Assembly (NCBI RefSeq): GCF_000938255.1
Contig: NZ_JYMR01000005.1
Coordinates: forward strand, 1 to 64,000
Direction: 5' to 3'
Origin: Bradyrhizobium sp. LTSP849
Lineage (GTDB): Bacteria > Pseudomonadota > Alphaproteobacteria > Rhizobiales > Xanthobacteraceae
DNA length: 64,000 nucleotides
In this document: in pieces, positions 1 to 8,143 of the stretch
How the letters are laid out: each line of letters starts with the position of its first letter
Position numbering within the stretch: the stretch's first letter is position 1
Notes under the pieces: model-generated
What the model was told of the DNA's origin: nothing
Database searches by the model: none
What the model saw: only the letters and a program-made list of their open reading frames with translations
Made by a program: the position numbers and the translations under genes

Positions 1-560
1 ATTTTATAGCCGAACACGCTCTTTTTGCCTTTCCGGCCCCAGCGAGCATCGCGATCCGCAGATGGTTTGGGTGGCGTATCCTCGCCATCCTTGCGTGCCT
101 TGCGGGGCGGAGTGGCTCGTGCCGCGATTAACGAGGCGTCGACCAGCGTTCCCTGCTTGAGGATCAGCTTCTTGGCCTCCAACTGCCGATTGATCTCAGT
201 GAAGATCTTCTCGATCAGACCGTCCTTGGCGAGTTCCTGCCGAAACCGCCACAATGTCGTGTGATCCGGGGTCTGATCGTGCAGGCTCAGACCAACAAAG
301 CGGCGGAACGACAACCGGTCTGCAATGGCCGCTTCCAGCGCGGGATCAGACAGATTGTGCCAGATCCCGGCGAGCAAGCAGCGAAGCAAGACTTCCGCCG
401 GATAGCTGCTGTTGCCGGCACCATCGCCGCCCCGCTTGCCAAGCAGCGAGCGCAGCGGCGCCCAATCCACAACAGCCTCCACCTCATCCAGGATGCTGCT
501 TCGCGGTGCCCGAACCAGGCCATCCGCCAAGCTCATCTGACCGACATTGCGCTCAACCAT
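1..560 (-). mobile_element. IS5-like transposase, 3' end cut by the window edge
   Basis: The reverse strand is open from an ATG at 560 to the window edge, giving 186 residues without a stop. The N-terminal part has the layout of IS5-group transposases: a segment about building up one side (SYPAEVLLRCLLAGIWHNLSD), then LSFRRFVGLSLHDQTPDHTT and LWRFRQEL, then the start of the first DDE region (GTLVDASLIAAR) followed by a basic stretch ending in GKKSVFGYK. The catalytic DDE core lies outside the window, so intactness cannot be judged. The inverted repeat at the 561-662 end could not be placed with certainty; GAATC and GATTC arms surround 574-590 but may be chance. The element borders the SDR operon and is a sign of local mobility. 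Confidence 0.85.
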
Positions 561-662
561 GGCTCCCCTCGCTAGAATCAGCCATGATTCAAAGAATCAC
601 GTGCAGCCGATTGTGCAAAGCCCTCGCAAGGGGAGAAGGGACGGCAGCGCGCCTCTACTCAG

Positions 663-1463
663 TCACCCCCGTCTCACGCTTGCTCCCCCATCCACCGGCA
701 GCGTCACACCCGTGATAAAATTCGCCTCATCCGACGCCAGGAATAGTGCGGCGTTCGCGACGTCCCACCCCGTGCCCATCTTCTTGCGCAGCGGCACCTT
801 GCTGTCGCGTTCGGCTTCGACTTCGGCGCGGGTCTTGGACCATTCGCGGGCGCGGGTATCGACGGCCATCGGGGTGTTCATCAGGCCCGGCAAAATGACG
901 TTGGCGCGGATGCCGTATTCGGCGTTCTGGTAGGCGAGCTGTTCGGTGAAGGCGATCATCGCCGACTTCGTCGCCTTGTAGGCGACGTAGGGATAGGTCG
1001 TGATCGCGGCCATCGAAGAGATATTGATGATCGCGCCGCTGTTTTGGGCGCGCATGATCGGGATCACCTCTTTCGCCGCCAGGATGCAGCTCTTCAAATT
1101 GATGGCGACGATACGGTCGAACGCCTCTTCGGTCAGCTGAAGCAGCTCGGCGTCACCGCCGGACAGGCTGACGCCGACATTGTTGTGCAGCACATCGATC
1201 CGGCGCCAGCGCGCCTGGGCGTCGGCCACCATCGCCTTGATGTCGGTGGATTTTGTGACGTCGGCCCTGAAGGCTGCGGCGATCCCTTGCTTCGCGGCAA
1301 TCATCGCGGCGGTTTCCTGCGCCGACTCCAGATGATGGTCGACGCACAGCACTTTCGCGCCCTCGCGCGCGAACGTCAGCGCCGTGGCGCGGCCGTTGCC
1401 CATGCCTTCGCCGGGGCTCTGGCCGGCGCCGACGACGATCGCGACCTTGTCTTTCAAGCGCAT
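663..1463 (-). CDS. SDR family NAD(P)-dependent oxidoreductase
   Basis: Classical short-chain dehydrogenase of 266 residues. The Rossmann dinucleotide loop near residues 11-25 is enlarged (GAGQSPGEGMGNGRA) relative to the usual TGxxxGxG. The NNVG motif, the NISSM serine region and the catalytic YxxxK (YKATK) are all present, and the C-terminus has the usual ITGxxLPVDGG. It is the last gene of a three-gene minus-strand operon and starts one base after the stop of the carboxymuconolactone-decarboxylase-like gene. A second SDR with the same enlarged loop heads the operon, so the two probably catalyse related oxidation or reduction steps in one catabolic route. The substrate cannot be read from the sequence. 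Confidence 0.88.
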   Translation of the reverse strand: MRLKDKVAIVVGAGQSPGEGMGNGRATALTFAREGAKVLCVDHHLESAQETAAMIAAKQGIAAAFRADVTKSTDIKAMVADAQARWRRIDVLHNNVGVSLSGGDAELLQLTEEAFDRIVAINLKSCILAAKEVIPIMRAQNSGAIINISSMAAITTYPYVAYKATKSAMIAFTEQLAYQNAEYGIRANVILPGLMNTPMAVDTRAREWSKTRAEVEAERDSKVPLRKKMGTGWDVANAALFLASDEANFITGVTLPVDGGASVRRG

Positions 1464-1464
1464 G

Positions 1465-2019
1465 TCAGTTCACTCCCGGGATCGGGTACTGCTGGAGTAC
1501 CTCTTTGTAGTAAGGCTCGTTGTCGATCTTCATGGTGGCGAGCACGCGCACCACGCTGCAATAGAAGGCGATGGTCAGGACGAGGTCGACCATAAGCTCG
1601 TCGGAAAGTTGTGCCTTGATCTCGGCAAAGGTTGCGTCCGACATCGCGAGCTCGCGCACCATTTCGCGGGCGCCTTTGAGGATCGCTCTCGCCAGCGGCT
1701 CCAGCTTCGAGGGCTTGCCCTCGGTCTCCGACATCAGGCCCGCGATGTCCTCGTCGGTGACGCCGAATTCCTTGCCGATCTTCACATGGTGGGTGAATTC
1801 ATATTCCGACTTCTCCATCCAGCCGACCTGAAGAATTGCCAACTCCCGCAGCCGTGGGTCGAGCTTGCTCTCGAAGCGGATGTAGCCGCCGATGCCGTTG
1901 AAGGCGCGTGCCATCTCCGGCGAGTTGACCAGGAGCTTGTGCAGATTGGTGTTGCGCTTGAGCATGTCGCGATATTCGGGCGCGACCTGGTCGGCCTCGA
2001 GATAGGGTAGGCGGGCCAT
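1465..2019 (-). CDS. Carboxymuconolactone decarboxylase family protein
   Basis: An all-alpha protein of 184 residues with the CMD/AhpD-type layout: LDPRLRELAILQVGWMEKSEYEFTHHVKIGKEFGV in the first half and a second helical half ending in YKEVLQQYPIPG. The usual AhpD CxxC pair is not present, so a peroxidase role is unlikely; these CMD-like proteins usually sit in catabolic operons. An upstream ATG at 2028 exists, but the AAGGA motif at 2029-2034 is well spaced only for the ATG at 2019, which was chosen. The gene lies between two SDR genes with gaps of 1 and about 17 bases, so the three are almost certainly co-transcribed. Confidence 0.83.
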   Translation of the reverse strand: MARLPYLEADQVAPEYRDMLKRNTNLHKLLVNSPEMARAFNGIGGYIRFESKLDPRLRELAILQVGWMEKSEYEFTHHVKIGKEFGVTDEDIAGLMSETEGKPSKLEPLARAILKGAREMVRELAMSDATFAEIKAQLSDELMVDLVLTIAFYCSVVRVLATMKIDNEPYYKEVLQQYPIPGVN

Positions 2020-2036
2020 CCGACTCATTCCTTCTG

Positions 2037-2849
2037 CTAGTGTTCTTGTGATTCACGTTCGGGGGCTTGCAGCGTCACGCCGCCGTCGACCACCAGCACC
2101 TGGCCGGTGATATAGCGCGCAAAATTGCTGAGCAGGAATTTGACGGCGTGGCCGACGTCCCAGCCGGTGCCTTCGACTCTCAGCACGGAGGCCCTGGCGC
2201 GATTGGCACGCGCCTGCTCGCTCATGCCGCGGGCATAGACCATCGGCGTATACATCGGCCCGGGGCAGATGCAGTTGACGCGGATGTTATCGCGGCCGTG
2301 ATCGACCGCCATCGCGCGGGTGAGGCCGATGATGGCTGCTTTCGACGTCGTGTAGGTCGTCAATCCGCGCGGCCGCAGCGCCGAGATCGAGGAGATGTTG
2401 ACGATCGCGCCGCCCTTGGCAGTCTTGATCATGGCGGGGATCGCGTGCTTGGAGAGCAGGAACATGGTCTCGACATTGACCTGCATGACGCGGCGATATT
2501 GCTCGGGCGCCTCGTCGACCACGCTGCCGCGGCTGCCGATGCCGACATTGTTGTCGAGAAAATCGAGCCGGCCCCAACGATCGAGCGCGGCTTCGACCAG
2601 TTTCTTGCAATCAGCTTCGCTGGTGACGTCGCCGCCATGGGCCGCGGCCGTGCTGCCGTTGGCTGCGATCATCTCCACGGTGCGCTCGGCGAGCTTGAGG
2701 TCGCGATCGGCCACCAGTACATTTGCGCCGGCGCGAGCCAACAAAATTGCTGCGGCGCGGCCGTTGCCGATGCCGTCGCCCGCGGCGCCGCCGCCGCTGA
2801 TCAGCGCCACCTTGCCGGCGAGGCCAGCATCGTCCTCAGGGCCCTGCAT
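2037..2849 (-). CDS. SDR family NAD(P)-dependent oxidoreductase
   Basis: SDR enzyme of 270 residues and first gene of the minus-strand operon that continues into the CMD-like gene and another SDR. It has the enlarged glycine loop (GGGAAGDGIGNGRA), NNVG, a serine in NISSISAL, catalytic YTTSK, and the C-terminal ITGQVLVVDGG. The motif GTGWDVGHAVKFL near residue 225 is matched in the partner SDR (GTGWDVANAALFL), so the two are paralogues of one subfamily. The promoter must lie in the 2850-2985 gap shared with the divergent cyo operon. No strong ribosome binding site is visible before this ATG, so the exact start is uncertain. Substrate unknown. Confidence 0.87.
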   Translation of the reverse strand: MQGPEDDAGLAGKVALISGGGAAGDGIGNGRAAAILLARAGANVLVADRDLKLAERTVEMIAANGSTAAAHGGDVTSEADCKKLVEAALDRWGRLDFLDNNVGIGSRGSVVDEAPEQYRRVMQVNVETMFLLSKHAIPAMIKTAKGGAIVNISSISALRPRGLTTYTTSKAAIIGLTRAMAVDHGRDNIRVNCICPGPMYTPMVYARGMSEQARANRARASVLRVEGTGWDVGHAVKFLLSNFARYITGQVLVVDGGVTLQAPERESQEH

Positions 2850-2992
2850 GTCGTTTCATCCCGATATTTTCGTGCAGATTAGCAATCGCCCCGACAGGTG
2901 AGAAGGCCGGCCATCACGCGCCGATGTCATTGACATCGCATGGAATTGCATGCCGCCGCGCGGCAGGAGGCACGGTTGAGCGGGTATGTTGC

Positions 2993-3017
2993 GGAACCGT
3001 CTTCACGCAACTGCGTT
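2993..3017 (+). promoter_or_regulatory. EcfG-type general stress promoter upstream of cyoABCD
   Basis: GGAAC at 2993-2997 and CGTT at 3014-3017 are separated by exactly 16 bases. This is the known consensus for the alphaproteobacterial general stress sigma factor EcfG. Transcription would start near 3024, which is downstream of the earliest in-frame ATG of cyoA (2986) and upstream of the ATG at 3082, supporting the later start. The match is seen directly; function is inferred. Confidence 0.6.
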
Positions 3018-3081
3018 TGTCGGCGGGCCTTTTTCGCGTTACGCTGTCCCTCGGGGTTTCCCAATCGCCAGTGGCTTGCCG

Positions 3082-3915
3082 ATGAATCTGCTCGATCCAC
3101 AAGGGCCGGTGGCTGCGGCCAACAGCACCATCCTGGTCGATTCCGTCTTCATCATGCTCGCGATCGTGGTGCCAACCATCATCGCGATCCTGGCGTTCGC
3201 GTTCTGGTTTCGCGCGTCGAATCCGAAGGCGAAATTTCAGCCTGACTTCGTCTATTCCGGTCGCGTCGAGATGGTGGTGTGGGCGATCCCGGCGCTGACC
3301 GTGATCCTGCTCGGCGGTGTCGCCTGGATCGGTTCGCATAAGCTCGATCCCGCGGCGCCGGTGCCGGGCACCGGCAGCCCGGTGCGGATCCAGGCCGTCT
3401 CGCTCGATTGGAAATGGCTCTTCATCTATCCGGATCAGCGTATCGCCACTGTCAATACGCTGACGGTGCCGGCCGGCGCTGAGCTGAATTTCCAGCTGAC
3501 GTCGTCGAGCGTGATGAACGTGTTCTTTATCCCACAGCTCGGCAGCATGATCTACAGCATGAACGGCATGGTGACGCGGCTGAACCTGCGCGCAGACAAT
3601 GAAGGCAAGCTCCAGGGCCTGGGAGCGCATTTCTCCGGCGACGGCTTTCCGGACATGATGTTCGACGTCAATGTGATCTCGCCGCTCGCTTTTCCCGATT
3701 GGGTGGCGGCGACCGCGAAGTCCGGTGCCGTGCTGAACGAGGAGAGCTACACGAAGCTGATGCAGCAGGGCATCGAGCGGGGCAGGCCGACCTATCGCCT
3801 CGACGATCCCCGCCTGTTCGATCTGATCGCGACCCAGCACATTCCGCCAGGGCCCGGCCCGGAGCTGATCTCCGATGCCGGCCGTCCGCACAGTGGAGGC
3901 CATGATGCTCGGTAA
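3082..3915 (+). CDS. cyoA: Cytochrome bo3-type ubiquinol oxidase subunit II
   Basis: Subunit II of a haem-copper quinol oxidase in the inner membrane. From the ATG at 3082 the protein (277 residues) begins [13 protein letters not shown], matching the start of mature CyoA. Two membrane helices follow (about residues 15-37 and 58-78), then a periplasmic cupredoxin domain with [33 protein letters not shown] and [11 protein letters not shown]. The CuA cysteines of cytochrome c oxidases are absent, which identifies a quinol oxidase. The frame is open to an ATG at 2986, but those extra 32 residues do not look like a lipoprotein signal, and the expected lipobox cysteine is missing from this frame. 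The gene overlaps cyoB by 11 bases. Confidence 0.9.
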   Translation: MNLLDPQGPVAAANSTILVDSVFIMLAIVVPTIIAILAFAFWFRASNPKAKFQPDFVYSGRVEMVVWAIPALTVILLGGVAWIGSHKLDPAAPVPGTGSPVRIQAVSLDWKWLFIYPDQRIATVNTLTVPAGAELNFQLTSSSVMNVFFIPQLGSMIYSMNGMVTRLNLRADNEGKLQGLGAHFSGDGFPDMMFDVNVISPLAFPDWVAATAKSGAVLNEESYTKLMQQGIERGRPTYRLDDPRLFDLIATQHIPPGPGPELISDAGRPHSGGHDAR

Positions 3916-5905
3916 GCTCGATTGGTCCGCGATCCCGTTCGGCCAGCCGATCCCGCTGATCGCGGGCGCCGTGGTGCTGGTTGCGATCCTTGCGGTGCTG
4001 ATCTGGGTCGTGGTGAAAGGGCACCTGCCTTACCTCTGGCACGAATGGATCACCAGCGTCGACCACAAGCGCATTGGCGTGATGTATATCCTGCTGGCAT
4101 CAGTCATGCTGCTGCGCGGCGGCAGCGACGCCATCATGATGCGGATCCAGCAGGCGGTCGCTTATCAGTCACAGGGCTATCTGCCGCCGGAGCATTACAA
4201 CCAGATCTTCTCGGCGCACGGCACCATCATGATCTTCTTCACGGCGATGCCGTTCGTGATCGGGCTCATGAACCTGGTGGTGCCGCTTCAGCTCGGGGTG
4301 CGCGACGTCGCCTTTCCCACGCTCAACTCCGTCGGCTTCTGGCTGACAGCGACCGGCGCGCTGCTGGTCAATATCTCGCTCGTGGTCGGCGAGTTCGCGC
4401 GCACCGGCTGGCTGGCTTTTCCGCCGCTGTCGGAACTGTCCTATTCGCCGGGTGTGGGCGTCGACTATTACGCTTGGTCGCTCCAGATCTCCGGCGTCGG
4501 CACGCTGGTCGCCGGCATCAATCTCGTGACGACAGTGCTGAAGTTGCGCACAAAAGGCATGAACTATCTGCGCATGCCGATGTTCTGCTGGACCACGCTG
4601 GCCTCGAACCTCCTGATCGTCGCGGCCTTCCCGATCCTCACCGCCACGCTGGCGATGCTGCTGCTCGACCGTTATCTCGGCTTCCATTTCTTCACCAACG
4701 AGGCCGGCGGCAACGTCATGATGTTCATGAACCTGATCTGGGCCTGGGGCCATCCGGAGGTCTACATCCTCGTGCTGCCGGCCTTCGGCATCTTCTCCGA
4801 GGTGGTCTCGACCTTCTCCGGCAAGGCGCTGTTCGGCTATCGCTCGATGGTACTTGCGACCATGGCGATCTGCGTCATCTCCTTCATGGTCTGGCTGCAT
4901 CATTTCTTCACGATGGGCGCAGGCCCCGACGTCAACGCCATCTTCGGCATCGCCAGCATGATCATCGCGGTGCCGACGGGGGTGAAGATCTACAATTGGC
5001 TGTTCACGATGTATGGCGGCCGTATCCGCTTTGCGACGCCGATGCTGTGGGCCGTCGGCTTCATGGTCACCTTCATCATCGGCGGATTGACGGGCGTGCT
5101 GGTCGCGGTGCCGCCGGCCGACTTCATGCTCCACAACAGCATGTTCCTGGTGGCGCATTTCCATAACGTGATCATCGGCGGCGTGCTGTTCGGCGCCTTC
5201 GCCGGCTTCGAATACTGGTTTCCCAAGGCATTCGGCTTCCGCCTCGACGAGCGCTGGGGCAAACGTGCGTTCTGGTTCACCTTCACGGGTTTCTACGTCA
5301 CCTTCGTGCCGCTCTATGTCGCCGGCATGCTCGGCATGACGCGGCGCCTGCAGCACTATGAGGTCGCGGCGTGGCGGCCCTGGATGATCGTGGCGGCGTT
5401 CGGCATGGCCGTGCTGACGATCGGAGTGATCTGCCAGATCATGCAGCTCGTCGTCAGCATCCGCAATCGCGAGGCGTTGCGCGACCGTACCGGCGATCCC
5501 TGGGACGGCCGCTCGCTGGAGTGGGCGACCTCGTCGCCGCCGCCGGTGTTCAATTTCGCCTTCCATCCCGACGTGCGCGGCGAGGACGCCTATTGGGACA
5601 TGAAGGTCGCTGCCCAGCAGCAATCGCTCGACCACACCGCACCCGAATATCACGACATCGAGATGCCCAAGAACTCGCCGACCGGTTTTGTCTGCGCGTT
5701 CTTTGCCACCATCATGGGCTTCGCGCTGATCTGGCACATCTGGTGGATGGTGATTTTGGGCGGCATCGGCGCGATCGCGACCTTCGTCGTGTTCGCCTGG
5801 CGCGATCATGATGAGTACGTCATTCCGGCAGCCGAGGTCGCGCGCATCGACCGCATCAATCTCGAGGAACGGCGCGGCCTCGTCAGCATGGCGGGGATGA
5901 TCTGA
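3905..5905 (+). CDS. cyoB: Cytochrome bo3-type ubiquinol oxidase subunit I
   Basis: Catalytic subunit I, 666 residues, close to the usual CyoB length of about 660. It carries haem b, the haem o3/CuB centre and the proton channels. The metal-ligand signatures are visible: [10 protein letters not shown] (low-spin haem histidine), WGHPEVYIL (CuB histidine and cross-linked tyrosine), WLHHFFTMG (two CuB histidines) and [10 protein letters not shown] (haem histidines). The start at 3905 ([12 protein letters not shown]) was chosen because it matches the CyoB N-terminus and follows TGGAGG at 3894-3899 by five bases; earlier in-frame ATGs lie at 3875 and 3902. The stop overlaps the cyoC start in TGATG. 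Confidence 0.96.
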   Translation: MLGKLDWSAIPFGQPIPLIAGAVVLVAILAVLIWVVVKGHLPYLWHEWITSVDHKRIGVMYILLASVMLLRGGSDAIMMRIQQAVAYQSQGYLPPEHYNQIFSAHGTIMIFFTAMPFVIGLMNLVVPLQLGVRDVAFPTLNSVGFWLTATGALLVNISLVVGEFARTGWLAFPPLSELSYSPGVGVDYYAWSLQISGVGTLVAGINLVTTVLKLRTKGMNYLRMPMFCWTTLASNLLIVAAFPILTATLAMLLLDRYLGFHFFTNEAGGNVMMFMNLIWAWGHPEVYILVLPAFGIFSEVVSTFSGKALFGYRSMVLATMAICVISFMVWLHHFFTMGAGPDVNAIFGIASMIIAVPTGVKIYNWLFTMYGGRIRFATPMLWAVGFMVTFIIGGLTGVLVAVPPADFMLHNSMFLVAHFHNVIIGGVLFGAFAGFEYWFPKAFGFRLDERWGKRAFWFTFTGFYVTFVPLYVAGMLGMTRRLQHYEVAAWRPWMIVAAFGMAVLTIGVICQIMQLVVSIRNREALRDRTGDPWDGRSLEWATSSPPPVFNFAFHPDVRGEDAYWDMKVAAQQQSLDHTAPEYHDIEMPKNSPTGFVCAFFATIMGFALIWHIWWMVILGGIGAIATFVVFAWRDHDEYVIPAAEVARIDRINLEERRGLVSMAGMI

Positions 5906-6546
5906 TGTCGATGACCGCAACCGTCGGCCGCGCGCACGCCGATCCGCATCACATCGGGCTCGTTGTCGAGCATCCCGGACCCGCGCCGAAGCGCACCGTG
6001 ACCGCCTACGGCTTCTGGGTCTTCCTGCTCTCCGACATCGTGATGTTCTCCTGCTTCTTCGCGGCTTACGCGGTGCTGGCCGACCAGACCGCCGGCGGCC
6101 CGAAGGGCTCGGAGATTTTCGAGCAGCGCAACGTTGCGATCGAGACGGTCTGCCTGCTGCTGTCGAGCTTCACCTGCGGCATGGCCAGCATTGCGGCCGA
6201 CGTGCGTAACCGGTTCTGGTTCTACCTCGGCATGGCCGTGACCTGCGTGCTGGGGTTGATCTTCCTCGCCATCGAGTTCCGCGAATTCGCCGATCTCGTC
6301 TCGCGCGGTTACGGCCCGTCACGCAGCGCGTTCCTGACGTCGTTTTTCTCGCTGGTGGGCTGCCACGGCCTCCACGTTTCGGCTGGCATATTGTGGCTGC
6401 TCACCATGATGGCCCAGGTCTTCGCAAAGGGCTTTCGTGCCGACGTCCTGCGCCGGATGATGTGCTTTGCGCTGTTCTGGCATGCGCTTGACATCGTCTG
6501 GGTTGGGGTTTTCTCTGTCGTCTATTTGCTTGGGAGTGGCGTATGA
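5905..6546 (+). CDS. cyoC: Cytochrome bo3-type ubiquinol oxidase subunit III
   Basis: Subunit III of the quinol oxidase, 213 residues with about five membrane helices. FWVFLLSDIVMFSCFFAAYAV and the later GCHGLHVSAGILWLL are typical of CyoC/CoxC. It stabilises subunit I and the proton path. The ATG overlaps the cyoB stop by one base, and its own stop overlaps the cyoD start (ATGA), so translation is coupled through the operon. Confidence 0.95.
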   Translation: MSMTATVGRAHADPHHIGLVVEHPGPAPKRTVTAYGFWVFLLSDIVMFSCFFAAYAVLADQTAGGPKGSEIFEQRNVAIETVCLLLSSFTCGMASIAADVRNRFWFYLGMAVTCVLGLIFLAIEFREFADLVSRGYGPSRSAFLTSFFSLVGCHGLHVSAGILWLLTMMAQVFAKGFRADVLRRMMCFALFWHALDIVWVGVFSVVYLLGSGV

Positions 6547-6932
6547 GCGATCAGACACATATGCCTGTCGAACACGACCTCGCACCGGGCGAGGAAGAGC
6601 AACACAGCGTCGGTGAGCGGATCACAGGTTATGTCGTCGGCCTCGCGCTTGCGCTGTTGCTCACGGCGACGTCGTTCTTCATCGCCGGCACCAATCTGGT
6701 CTGGCAGCCTTCAATCCCCGTCGCGCTGATCGTGCTCGCGATCGCGCAGATGGGCGTGCATCTGGTGTTCTTCCTCCACATCACGACGGGGCCCGACAAC
6801 ACCAACAACGTGCTGGCGCTGGCGTTCGGGCTTATGGTCGTGTTCCTGGTGGTCGGCGGGACCGTCTGGATCATGGGGCATCTCAATCAGAACATGCCGC
6901 CGATGGACCAGATCATGCAGATGCGACAGTAG
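6543..6932 (+). CDS. cyoD: Cytochrome bo3-type ubiquinol oxidase subunit IV
   Basis: Small accessory subunit of 129 residues with three predicted membrane helices and the CyoD features QMGVHLVFFLHI and a central GTNLVWQPS loop. It assists CuB assembly in subunit I. This is the last cyo gene in the window; no haem O synthase gene (cyoE) follows, so haem farnesylation must be encoded elsewhere. A short imperfect hairpin lies at about 6956-6978 without a T-run, so the operon end is not clearly marked. From 6933 to 7151 nothing else is recognisable. Confidence 0.93.
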   Translation: MSDQTHMPVEHDLAPGEEEQHSVGERITGYVVGLALALLLTATSFFIAGTNLVWQPSIPVALIVLAIAQMGVHLVFFLHITTGPDNTNNVLALAFGLMVVFLVVGGTVWIMGHLNQNMPPMDQIMQMRQ

Positions 6933-7151
6933 TAGAGCCCGCACAAAAAAGAAGAGCCGCTCGTTTGTGACAAGCGGCCCAAGTCTAGGGAGGAAACGCC
7001 CGAGCAAAGACAATCCGATGAGGATCGTCTGCCAAGGATGCACTCGCGCAAGGCGCGTGCGCACGTTGATAAGTGCAGCAACTCGCGATGGAGTTCAATT
7101 CCGGATCAATACTGTCTCCGGCCACCACTCACGGGTGCGTGAACCAATTGT

Positions 7152-7940
7152 TCACTTTGGCCGGCGGCAGTTGTACGCCTTGCGGAAGCCCGAGGCCTGG
7201 GCGTCGTCCTCCGAGCAGAACCAGCGGTCCGGCCTGGTGGTCGCGGCATAGCTGGGGCAGCCTCTCAAGTGGTAGATGCCGATATTGCCGGTGACGCGCG
7301 CGCGCACCGCGAGCTTGCCCTTGATGGCGCAGCTCGGCGGCGCCGTCAGCTCGTCCGGAAACAACACCCCGCGGATCTCCTTGTCACGGTCGGAGCGGCA
7401 GGCGGCGCCGAGAAGCGCGCCGTCCCTCTTGCCGGTACGGAATTCTTGCGGTGCAACAAAGCAGCCCTTCCAGATGCCGGCCGAGGCGGTCTTGGCGTCA
7501 GCCGCCGCCGACTTGATATTGGCCTTGATCGGATCGCGCGCGATGGCGAAGCCGAGCTTGACCAGTTGCTCGTTCAAGCTGACCTTGTCGCCCTCGGCCG
7601 TGCAGATGGCCCGGTGCCGTTTGCCAAAGTTCTTTTCGGGGCCGACATCGTCGCAGCGCACGGAGCGTCCGCCGATCAGCTTGGTCAGCTGGTCGCGGGC
7701 GTCGATGCCGCAGGTCCAGGGATCGGCGTGGTCGTCGATGCAGACCTGGTCCAGTTCCGGCGCATCGATGCCGTCGAGCCGGTAGGTGATATCACCAAGC
7801 TGGATGGAATTGGCGTCCCGGGCGGTTGCGGCTGCGGTCAGCGCGGAGGCTGGCCCGGATGCGGCCAGAAATCCTGACAGAGCGAGACATAAAACAAGCG
7901 CGAAAGCGCGGGCGGCGGCATAGGAATTTCGGAAGGACAT
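7152..7940 (-). CDS. Exported thermonuclease-family (SNase-like) protein
   Basis: A 262-residue protein with a clear signal peptide (hydrophobic core [15 protein letters not shown], cleavage near GPASA). A staphylococcal-nuclease-like OB fold follows: [15 protein letters not shown], the central region with [18 protein letters not shown], and [13 protein letters not shown]. Several paired cysteines fit a periplasmic location. About 100 C-terminal residues after the nuclease domain contain further cysteines and resemble nothing I recognise. Whether it is an active nuclease is uncertain because the arginine and glutamate pair of SNase is only partly conserved. It is divergent from the GMC oxidoreductase gene, and the 203-base gap between them must hold both promoters. 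Confidence 0.8.
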   Translation of the reverse strand: MSFRNSYAAARAFALVLCLALSGFLAASGPASALTAAATARDANSIQLGDITYRLDGIDAPELDQVCIDDHADPWTCGIDARDQLTKLIGGRSVRCDDVGPEKNFGKRHRAICTAEGDKVSLNEQLVKLGFAIARDPIKANIKSAAADAKTASAGIWKGCFVAPQEFRTGKRDGALLGAACRSDRDKEIRGVLFPDELTAPPSCAIKGKLAVRARVTGNIGIYHLRGCPSYAATTRPDRWFCSEDDAQASGFRKAYNCRRPK

Positions 7941-8143
7941 GCGGTCTCGCTATCGATTGCTCTTGCGCTTCGTTCCTAGCATCCGGATGTGGCGATACCA
8001 ATGGTCTGCGCCCTGCGAAGTGCGACATTCCGGCCTCGTGGCTTTACTCAGCCGCCGCTCTGATCCTATCGTTTGCGATAAGCCAGCGTGCCGTGAAGGC
8101 CGAATCGCCCGGGAAGCGGCGAGGGCGGGAGGAAAAGGTTGCG

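Noticed and set aside
4169..5920. 583-residue reading frame antisense to cyoB
   Set aside because: cyoB is certain on the other strand; the antisense product is low-complexity and charged.
6956..6978. Hairpin after cyoD as a terminator
   Set aside because: The stem is only six clean base pairs with mismatches and there is no T-run after it.
7952..7976. GGAAC-N16-CGAT on the minus strand upstream of the thermonuclease-like gene
   Set aside because: The -10 element is CGAT rather than CGTT, and a single partial match is expected by chance.
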